DNA of 38,720 nucleotides, taken from Anaerocolumna jejuensis DSM 15929. Its GTDB lineage: Bacteria; Bacillota; Clostridia; Lachnospirales; Lachnospiraceae. The first letter of the stretch is position 1. Every line of letters starts with the position of its first letter. A program made the position numbers and the translations under genes. The stretch is taken from contig NZ_FRAC01000044.1 of assembly GCF_900142215.1 (NCBI RefSeq), forward strand, positions 1 to 38,720, in the 5' to 3' direction. Below, in pieces: positions 32,167 to 38,720 of this stretch. Under the pieces are notes generated by a model. That model had not been told where the DNA came from and searched no databases. It saw only the letters and a list, made by a program, of their open reading frames with translations.

Positions 32167-33555
32167 ATGGAAAAGACAATGGAGAAAATAGTAGCCCTGG
32201 CAAAAGCAAGAGGATTTGTATATCCGGGATCTGAAATATACGGAGGTCTTGCCAATACCTGGGATTATGGAAATCTGGGAGTAGAACTGAAAAACAATGT
32301 GAAAAAGGCGTGGTGGTCAAAATTCATACAGCAGAATCCTTACAATGTAGGTGTTGACTGCGCCATCTTAATGAACCCTCAGACCTGGGTGGCTTCCGGA
32401 CATTTAGGCGGTTTCTCCGATCCTTTAATGGACTGTAAGGAATGTCATGAGAGATTCCGTGCCGATAAGCTGATTGAGGACTATGCGGCAGAACATGGAA
32501 TTACCTTTGAAAATGCCGTGGATGCCTGGTCTCAGGAAGAAATGAAGACATATATTGATGAACATAGTATAAATTGCCCTACCTGCGGCAAACATAATTT
32601 TACTGACATCCGCCAGTTCAACCTGATGTTCAAGACCTTCCAGGGTGTAACGGAAGATGCGAAGAATGTTGTATACTTAAGACCTGAAACCGCACAGGGT
32701 ATATTCGTAAATTTTAAAAATGTACAAAGGACCTCCAGAAAGAAAATACCCTTTGGAATCGGCCAGGTGGGTAAATCCTTCCGTAACGAAATCACACCGG
32801 GAAACTTTACCTTCCGTACCAGAGAATTTGAACAGATGGAGCTGGAATTCTTCTGTGAACCCGATACGGACCTTGAATGGTTTGCTTACTGGAAGCAGTT
32901 CTGCATTGACTGGCTGTTAACCTTAGGGATGAAGAAAGAGGAGATGCGTGTCAGGGATCATGAAGCCGCTGAGCTTACCTTCTATAGTAAAGCTACGACG
33001 GATATTGAGTTCCTGTTCCCCTTTGGCTGGGGTGAATTGTGGGGTATTGCAGACAGAACAGACTATGATTTAACTCAGCATCAGAATGTTTCCAAGGAAG
33101 ATTTAAGTTATTTTGATGATGAAAAGAAGGTAAAATATGTGCCTTACGTTATTGAGCCTTCTCTTGGAGCGGACAGAGTGACTCTGGCATTCCTTTGCGG
33201 TGCTTATGACGAAGAAGATCTGGGCGATGGGGATATCCGTACCGTGCTTCACTTCCATCCGGCACTTGCTCCTGTTAAAATTGGCGTGTTCCCTCTCTCT
33301 AAAAAACTTTCAGAAGGAGCGGAGAAAGTATATACGGATTTATGCAAGCTTTATAACTGTGAGTTTGATGACAGGGGAAATATCGGTAAGAGATACAGAA
33401 GACAGGATGAAATCGGAACACCTTTTTGTATTACCTATGACTTCGAATCTGAAACCGACGGCTGTGTGACAGTTCGTGACAGGGATTCCATGGAGCAGGA
33501 GCGAGTTCGTATTGAAGACTTAAAAGCTTACTTTGAGAAAAAGTTCGAGTTTTAG
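32167..33555 (+). CDS. glyQS: glycyl-tRNA synthetase, single-chain type (462 aa)
   Basis: A class II aminoacyl-tRNA synthetase (homodimeric type) that charges tRNA(Gly). The N-terminus ARGFVYPGSEIYGGLANTWD is diagnostic. Zinc-ligand-like CKECH and CPTCGKHNF, motif 2 FRNEITPGNFTFRTREFEQ (about 202-220), and motif 3 SLGADRVTLAFL are intact, followed by the C-terminal anticodon-binding domain. Length is normal. TAAGGAGG is present 14-20 nt before the ATG. The 45-nt gap to the preceding gene has no room for a T-box leader. Confidence 0.97.
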   Translation: MEKTMEKIVALAKARGFVYPGSEIYGGLANTWDYGNLGVELKNNVKKAWWSKFIQQNPYNVGVDCAILMNPQTWVASGHLGGFSDPLMDCKECHERFRADKLIEDYAAEHGITFENAVDAWSQEEMKTYIDEHSINCPTCGKHNFTDIRQFNLMFKTFQGVTEDAKNVVYLRPETAQGIFVNFKNVQRTSRKKIPFGIGQVGKSFRNEITPGNFTFRTREFEQMELEFFCEPDTDLEWFAYWKQFCIDWLLTLGMKKEEMRVRDHEAAELTFYSKATTDIEFLFPFGWGELWGIADRTDYDLTQHQNVSKEDLSYFDDEKKVKYVPYVIEPSLGADRVTLAFLCGAYDEEDLGDGDIRTVLHFHPALAPVKIGVFPLSKKLSEGAEKVYTDLCKLYNCEFDDRGNIGKRYRRQDEIGTPFCITYDFESETDGCVTVRDRDSMEQERVRIEDLKAYFEKKFEF

Positions 33556-33646
33556 GAAATTCGATGGAAAAATGAAGTAACAGGCCTTTTATGAAAATAA
33601 GGAAATAAAAAATATAATTTTGTAAAAATATTGATAAAAATGTATA

Positions 33647-33676
33647 TTGGCTCATTGCAAATGTGTAAAGTATAAT
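33647..33676 (+). promoter_or_regulatory. candidate upstream promoter of ppdK
   Basis: TTGGCT (33647-33652) and TATAAT (33671-33676), 18-bp spacer, in a very AT-rich stretch. Confidence 0.5.
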
Positions 33677-33705
33677 TTTTATCATATATTAAAGGAAAAA
33701 AATCT

Positions 33706-33734
33706 TTCCTTATCTACCAATGTTATGTTATAAT
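33706..33734 (+). promoter_or_regulatory. candidate downstream (extended -10) promoter of ppdK
   Basis: TATAAT (33729-33734) preceded by TG at 33726-33727 (TGTTATAAT), the extended -10 form. The -35 (TTTCCT) is weak. The leader to the ATG at 33793 would be about 52 nt. Confidence 0.55.
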
Positions 33735-33792
33735 GCTAAGTGGTGACTAGAAAGTCAAAATATTGAAATTTTATTAGGAGGTAATTACCAAA

Positions 33793-36414
33793 ATGGCAAA
33801 ATGGGTATATTTGTTCAAAGAAGGTAAAGCAGATATGAAAAACCTGCTTGGTGGTAAAGGTGCTAACTTAGCCGAAATGACTAATTTAGGACTTCCCATT
33901 CCCCAGGGCTTTACTGTAACAACAGAAGCTTGTACCGACTATTATAACAGCGGAAAGAAAATTACTGATGAAATCAAAGGTCAAATCTTTGATGCACTCA
34001 AAATCTTAGAAGAACAACAGGGAAAGAGATTTGGCGATACAGAGAATCCTTTATTAGTATCAGTACGTTCCGGTGCCAGAGCTTCCATGCCTGGTATGAT
34101 GGATACAATTCTTAATTTAGGATTAACTGATGCTGCAGTGGAAGGTTTTGCAAAGAAAACCGGAAACCCTAGATTTGCATACGATTCATATAGAAGATTT
34201 ATCCAGATGTTCTCTGATGTAGTTATGGAAATCAGCAAAGCTAAATTCGAAAGAGTTTTAGATGAAATCAAAGAGAAGAAAGGTGTTAAATTTGACACTG
34301 AACTTACTGCTGATGATTTAAAAGATGTTATTGTTCAGTTCAAAGCTTTATATAAAGCTGAAAAAGGCACAGATTTCCCTCAGGAGCCTACAGAGCAGTT
34401 AATTGAAGCTGTTACTGCAGTATTCCGTTCATGGGATAACCCTCGTGCTATTTACTATAGAAGAATGAACGATATCCCTGGCGATTGGGGAACAGCTGTA
34501 AATGTACAGGCTATGGTATTTGGTAACATGGGTGATACCTCCGGTACAGGTGTTGCCTTTACTCGTAACCCTTCTACTGGTGAAGCTAAGATTTACGGTG
34601 AGTATTTAATCAATGCTCAGGGTGAAGACGTTGTTGCCGGTATCAGAACTCCTCAGCCTATTACTAAGCTGGAGCAGGACATGCCTGAAGTTTATGTAGA
34701 GTTCATGAGAATTGCAACACTCTTAGAGAACCACTACAAAGATATGCAGGATATGGAATTCACAATCGAAGACAAGAAGCTTTACTTCTTACAGACACGT
34801 AACGGTAAGAGAACAGCTCCTGCCGCTCTTCAGATTGCCTGCGATTTAGTAGACGAAGGAAAGATCACAAAGGAGCAGGCTATTTCAAGAATTGAAGCTA
34901 AATCCTTAGATCAGTTATTACATCCCGGATTTGACGTAGCAGCTCTTAAGGCAGCTAAGCCTGTTGGAAAAGCTCTTCCCGCTTCTCCTGGTGCAGCAGC
35001 TGGTAAAGTATACTTTACAGCAGAAGATGCTAAGAAGAATCACGAAAAAGGTGAAAGAGTAGTTCTTGTTCGTCTTGAGACATCCCCTGAGGATATCGAA
35101 GGTATGCACGCAGCAGAAGGTATCTTAACTGTTCGTGGTGGTATGACCTCTCACGCAGCCGTAGTTGCCCGTGGTATGGGAACAGCTTGTGTATCCGGCT
35201 GTGGTGAAATTAATATTGATGAAGAAGCTAAATACTTTACAATCGCTGGACAGACTGTAAAAGAAGGAGATTATATCTCTCTTGACGGTTCTACAGGAAA
35301 TATCTACATCGGAGATATCCCTACTGTAGAAGCTGCTATCAGCGGTAACTTTGATAGAATTATGACATGGGCTGATGAAATCAGAACATTAAAGGTAAGA
35401 ACAAATGCAGATACTCCTGCCGATGCAGCTAATGCTGTTAAGTTCGGAGCTGAAGGTATCGGCCTTTGCCGTACAGAGCATATGTTCTTTGATGCAGAGA
35501 GAATTCCTAAGATCAGAAAGATGATTCTTTCTAAGACTGTAGAAGCCAGAGAAGAAGCTCTTAATGAATTAATTCCTTTCCAGAAAACTGACTTCAAAGG
35601 TTTATACGAAGTTATGGAAGGAAGACCTGTTACTATCCGTTTCTTAGATCCCCCGTTACATGAATTCGTTCCTACAGAAGAAGACGATATCGTTGCATTA
35701 GCAAAAGATATGGGTCTTTCCGTAGAAGAAGTAAAAGCAACCTGCGATTCCTTACACGAATTCAATCCTATGATGGGACACAGAGGATGCCGTCTTGCCG
35801 TAACATATCCTGAAATCGCTAAGATGCAGACAAGAGCCGTTATGGAAGCTGCTATCGAAGTTAAGAAGGAAAAAGGCTTTGACATCATTCCTGAAATCAT
35901 GATTCCTTTAGTTGGTGAGAAGAGAGAGTTAAAATTCGTTAAAGACGTTGTAGTTGAAACAGCAGAAGCTGTTAAGAAGGAAAAAGGCTCTGATATCGAA
36001 TACCATATCGGTACCATGATCGAAATTCCTCGTGCTGCATTACTTGCAAACGAAATAGCTGAAGAAGCTGAATTCTTCTCCTTTGGTACAAACGACTTAA
36101 CACAGATGACCTTCGGTTTCTCCCGTGATGATGCCGGTAAGTTCTTAGACGCTTACTACACCAACAAGATTTATGAGTCCGATCCTTTCGCAAGACTTGA
36201 TCAGGACGGTGTTGGCCAGTTAGTTCAAATGGCAGCTGAAAAAGGACGTGCTACAAGACCTAACATCAAGCTTGGTATCTGCGGCGAGCACGGTGGAGAT
36301 CCTTCAACCGTTGAATTCTGCCACAAGGTAGGATTAAACTATGTATCCTGCTCACCTTTCCGTGTGCCGATTGCAAGACTTGCAGCAGCACAGGCAGTGT
36401 TAAATAATAAATAA
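33793..36414 (+). CDS. ppdK: pyruvate, phosphate dikinase (873 aa)
   Basis: Interconverts PEP + AMP + PPi and pyruvate + ATP + Pi in the cytosol, used in glycolysis or gluconeogenesis of many anaerobes. The N-terminal nucleotide-binding domain (LLGGKGANLAEMTNLGLPIP) is followed by the phosphohistidine domain with GGMTSHAAVVARGMG (catalytic His about 454) and the PEP/pyruvate barrel ending in GICGEHGGDP (catalytic Cys about 830). Length is typical. Codon choice is strongly biased toward GGT, CGT, GCT, unlike neighbouring genes, indicating high expression. AGGAGG precedes the ATG. Two promoters and a terminator frame it as a single-gene unit. Confidence 0.98.
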   Translation: MAKWVYLFKEGKADMKNLLGGKGANLAEMTNLGLPIPQGFTVTTEACTDYYNSGKKITDEIKGQIFDALKILEEQQGKRFGDTENPLLVSVRSGARASMPGMMDTILNLGLTDAAVEGFAKKTGNPRFAYDSYRRFIQMFSDVVMEISKAKFERVLDEIKEKKGVKFDTELTADDLKDVIVQFKALYKAEKGTDFPQEPTEQLIEAVTAVFRSWDNPRAIYYRRMNDIPGDWGTAVNVQAMVFGNMGDTSGTGVAFTRNPSTGEAKIYGEYLINAQGEDVVAGIRTPQPITKLEQDMPEVYVEFMRIATLLENHYKDMQDMEFTIEDKKLYFLQTRNGKRTAPAALQIACDLVDEGKITKEQAISRIEAKSLDQLLHPGFDVAALKAAKPVGKALPASPGAAAGKVYFTAEDAKKNHEKGERVVLVRLETSPEDIEGMHAAEGILTVRGGMTSHAAVVARGMGTACVSGCGEINIDEEAKYFTIAGQTVKEGDYISLDGSTGNIYIGDIPTVEAAISGNFDRIMTWADEIRTLKVRTNADTPADAANAVKFGAEGIGLCRTEHMFFDAERIPKIRKMILSKTVEAREEALNELIPFQKTDFKGLYEVMEGRPVTIRFLDPPLHEFVPTEEDDIVALAKDMGLSVEEVKATCDSLHEFNPMMGHRGCRLAVTYPEIAKMQTRAVMEAAIEVKKEKGFDIIPEIMIPLVGEKRELKFVKDVVVETAEAVKKEKGSDIEYHIGTMIEIPRAALLANEIAEEAEFFSFGTNDLTQMTFGFSRDDAGKFLDAYYTNKIYESDPFARLDQDGVGQLVQMAAEKGRATRPNIKLGICGEHGGDPSTVEFCHKVGLNYVSCSPFRVPIARLAAAQAVLNNK

Positions 36415-36463
36415 GATGAGATTTTCTCTGAGAGAAGAACGTAGTTTTTCTTGAGAATAAGTT

Positions 36464-36510
36464 AGAGACCCTTATATTGACTGAAAAAGTTGATGTAAGG
36501 GTTTCTTTTT
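36464..36510 (+). terminator. intrinsic terminator of ppdK
   Basis: 14-bp stem (AGAGACCCTTATAT 36464-36477 with ATGTAAGGGTTTCT 36493-36506, two G-T pairs), then a T run to 36510. Confidence 0.88.
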
Positions 36511-36692
36511 GATATAATTTAAAAACTTTTATGTAATCTAAGTTCTCCCAGTTTATGATATTTGATAAACTTCCACTGTTGATTCGTTCCTGGATGATGG
36601 CAGTCCATTGCTCTAGAGTAAGCGCCTAATTTCGGGGTGTGCCTGAAACCGAAATCCGGGTCCTGTTGCTAGGATTTCGAAATGCGAGCGTT

Positions 36693-38283
36693 TTACTCCA
36701 TTTTATTCTTGCAAAGATCCTGGACTGTTGCATTCCAAGGTGCAAGTTTTAATAGTTCCTCATCTGACATTTCCTTGCTTGGACGATGCTCCAGCAGGAA
36801 CTTCAGATATTCGTATAGATTTAAGTCGTATGCTTTAGCCATATCTACCATGGTAAGGTAAAGCGAGTTGGCTGTTGCGCCATCAGGTGTATCACTAAAA
36901 AGCCAGTTCTTACGGCCAACTGTTACCGGACGGATGACATTCTCACTAAGATTGTTGCTTAAACTACATCGCCCATCCTCTAGATACGTCATAATGAAAT
37001 CGCGGCGGTTCTGGACGTAGGTAATCGCTTTTTTAAGTTTGCTGTTGCTTCCGGGATTGACCTGATTCAACCACGCCAAAAAGCCCTCAATGACCGGTTT
37101 GTGATCTTTGAGGCGCCCGCTTCTGTATCTGCTTGTATGAGAACCCTTTTTCCTTATAAGTCCGTTCATACTCAAAGAGCTTATTGCAATACAGGACTCC
37201 CTGTACGGCTGTAATCCTTCTCATGTCCTTTCGAGATGGCCTCTAAGAGGTATCTCCGGATGTGAGCAAAGCAGCAACAACGGTTGGTTTCCTTTACTTT
37301 GTTATAGCCCTGATAGCCATCGGCCATGAGATAGAATCCAGGTTCAATTCCACTCAGGAATTGCTTCGCATTTTCTCCTGCTCTCGTAGGCGTGTAATTA
37401 TAGAGAATGATGGGATCAAGTCCATCTTCGCAGGTGCGTACAACCCAAAGATAAGATTTGGAGTGTGCCCTTCGGTCTTTCTCTTTCAGGACCTGGACAG
37501 GGGATCGTCCATCATGAGAAACCTCCGCTTTAGAAGTTCCCGATGGAAGAAGTCATATAGTGGCCGAATATATTCCTTGCCAGTTGTAATAATCCAGTGG
37601 GCCATAGAGGTAGTCCAATCGGAGCGTTCATCTGCAGAAAGTCCTGTTCCTGACGGTACAGGGGTATATATAACCCATATTTTCGATAAATGATATATGC
37701 TAACAATGATTTAGAAGCATAGCTTCCGGAAATCAATGCGGGCTTTCCGTTATCTTTAATAAACTGTGGTTCTTCTGTCGCTTTGCATTCCGGGCAGGAA
37801 TGTGGTAGCCATGTATTCAATCCGTTCAAGCTTTGGTGGAGTATATATCACTTCGCTTCGGACTAATTCGGTTCCAATAGGGACCATTTCCGTGCCACAG
37901 ATCGGACATTTCTTCTCTTCATCGGTGAGAGTGTCCACCGCGACCTGCCTGATAGGAATGCCATCAAACTGTTCCTCCAGAGAAGGCTTAGGCTTACGGT
38001 TCTTCTTCGGGGCAGGAACGATTTCCGGCTCGATTCGTTCTACCGGCTTTTCTTCTTCTGGAAGACCGCCGAAGAGACTTAACTGGCCAGCAATATCATC
38101 CATACGGCGCTCACTGGATGAGCCGAAATACTTTTGGCGGAACCACGCTGACTCAGCTTTGAGATTATCATTCTCCATCTGTTGTTTGACAATCGTCTCG
38201 TTAAGAGTCTTGATGGTAGTATTCAGCTCGGAAATCATATCTTTAAGCTCTATGAATTGGATATCCTTACTACTGTTTGCCAT
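36693..38283 (-). pseudogene. IS66 transposase (tnpC), multiple frameshifts
   Basis: The N-terminal fragment (38283 down to about 37800) has the coiled-coil start, AWFRQKYFGSSSERR and zinc-finger CPICG. It shifts frame near 37800 into HSCPECKATEEPQFIKDNG, again near 37625 before an AHWIITTGKEYIRPLYDFF reading, again near 37508 within the first DDE-motif region (MMD), near 37205, and near 37122 before the C-terminal fragment with RLKDHKPVIEGFLAWLNQV and SLSNNLSENVIRPV. At least five shifts are needed to restore the family sequence, so it is inactive. The remaining amino acid similarity is high, suggesting fairly recent decay, unless some shifts are sequencing errors. Confidence 0.88.
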
Positions 38284-38354
38284 GTTTTTGCTCCTTCATC
38301 AACTACATTTAGTATACCATAAAAGGAGATAAAAATCCAGTAAAGTCAATGGTT

Positions 38355-38657
38355 TCATGCATGTTTCAATGCTTTTGGCTGTTCGATTTCAAGCCCTGAC
38401 ATGAGCCAGTCGAATTGCTGCCAGGTAATGGCGTTTACCTCACTGCGGTTTCTTGGCCAGCGATATTTGCCCTTTATAAGATCAAGTTTCTTATAAAGCA
38501 AAACGAAACCATCTGGCTCTCGAAGTAAGACTTTGATGCGGTCGCATCTCTTACCGCAAAAAAAATAGATAGAGCGGCCATCTGGTTCGGCTTTCAGCTG
38601 GTCCAAAATGATAGCATAGAGACCGTCTATCGCTTTTCGCATATCGGTATACCCACA
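38355..38657 (-). pseudogene. IS66 accessory protein TnpB, 5'-truncated
   Basis: The longest ATG-initiated reading runs from 38642 (95 aa) and begins MRKAIDGLYAI, which in intact TnpB is about 20 residues into the protein (usually preceded by CGYTD). Those codons (CGYTD) are still readable upstream to 38657, followed by an in-frame stop at 38660-38658. The body includes FFCGKRCDRIKVLLREPDGF and a C-terminal W-rich end typical of TnpB. It lost its native start where the palindromic sequence begins. Confidence 0.8.
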
Positions 38658-38690
38658 TTATCTTAATGTTTGGATAATGTGGCTTATCCT
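38653..38690. repeat. nested palindromes at the IS66 junction
   Basis: CCACATTATC (38653-38662) and GATAATGTGG (38673-38682) form an inverted repeat with a 10-nt spacer. Overlapping it, GGATAA and TTATCC flank TGTGGC (about 38672-38689). TTATCC-like words recur to the window end. This could be the end of another mobile element or a tyrosine-recombinase-type core site; the neighbouring sequence is not available. Confidence 0.5.
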
Positions 38691-38720
38691 CATAGAATTA
38701 TTATCCTCATCTTTTCATTA

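Larger units (their letters stand above)
36618..38657 (-). mobile_element. degenerate, end-truncated IS66-family insertion sequence
   Basis: The 36618 end begins GTAAGCGCC, the usual IS66 terminal inverted repeat, and is followed by the non-coding end region. On the minus strand, remains of tnpC (36693-38283) and tnpB (38355-38657) follow in IS66 order. tnpA and the other inverted repeat are not present before 38720. Homology stops near 38657, where a palindromic sequence begins, so the element is truncated or interrupted there. Confidence 0.85.

Noticed and set aside
37262..37693. Plus-strand 143-codon ORF inside the IS66 region
   Set aside because: It is antisense to the readable fragments of tnpC, which match the IS66 transposase on the minus strand.
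1..38720. CRISPR array or phage-defence island
   Set aside because: No regularly spaced direct repeats are visible and no cas or known defence genes; the nuclease-helicase fusion stands alone.

Overview
The window looks like a chromosomal segment of a low-to-moderate-GC Firmicute, most likely a Lachnospiraceae member related to Lachnoclostridium or Anaerocolumna. This rests on the single-chain glycyl-tRNA synthetase, the era-(yqzL-like)-recO order, the DUF1292 protein, pyruvate phosphate dikinase and the AmiACDEF-type peptide transporter. Genus is inference; I could not run any search.

Layout. 1-275 is the 3' end of a 23S rRNA gene, with no 5S gene before the terminator at 372-399. 648-1514 is a hypothetical protein. 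1893-5408 (minus) is a moxR - DUF58 - DUF4129 operon. 5840-6253 is a zinc-ribbon membrane protein, converging on an aldo/keto reductase (minus). 7687-11161 is gltX followed by a UvrD/PcrA-type helicase. 11654-18466 is a complete five-gene oligopeptide ABC transporter (amiA, C, D, E, F order), interrupted between its first two genes by a 198-bp near-perfect palindrome. 18598-20067 holds a DUF1292 gene (minus) and a disordered low-complexity protein. 20222-22579 encodes a PD-(D/E)XK nuclease fused to an Fe-S DinG/XPD-type helicase. 22641-24518 (minus) holds a lipid/diacylglycerol kinase and a VanZ-like protein. 24728-26271 is a LiaF-like/DUF4097 pair. 26561-33555 carries an M16C peptidase, era, a YqzL-like small gene, recO, a lipoprotein and glyQS. 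33793-36414 is ppdK. From 36618 to about 38657 lies a decayed IS66 element with at least five frameshifts, whose upstream end is cut off by a palindromic sequence.

The most unusual signal is a family of about 75-105-nt structured elements with four copies in the first 5.6 kb (539-640 plus; 3171-3269, 5414-5517 and 5521-5594 minus). Three copies end 7-12 nt before a start codon and are oriented with the downstream gene. The fourth is in tandem in the moxR leader. Each has two hairpins, with some paired changes between copies, and the three complete copies allow a possible CCAC/GUGG pseudoknot. They look like a cis-acting leader RNA, or a small mobile repeat that supplies 5' UTRs. I do not recognise them as a known class.

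How the genes work together. gltX, glyQS, era and recO are core translation and repair genes. The Ami system imports peptides. MoxR/DUF58/DUF4129 and LiaF/DUF4097 are envelope-associated modules. PpdK interconverts PEP and pyruvate in glycolysis or gluconeogenesis.
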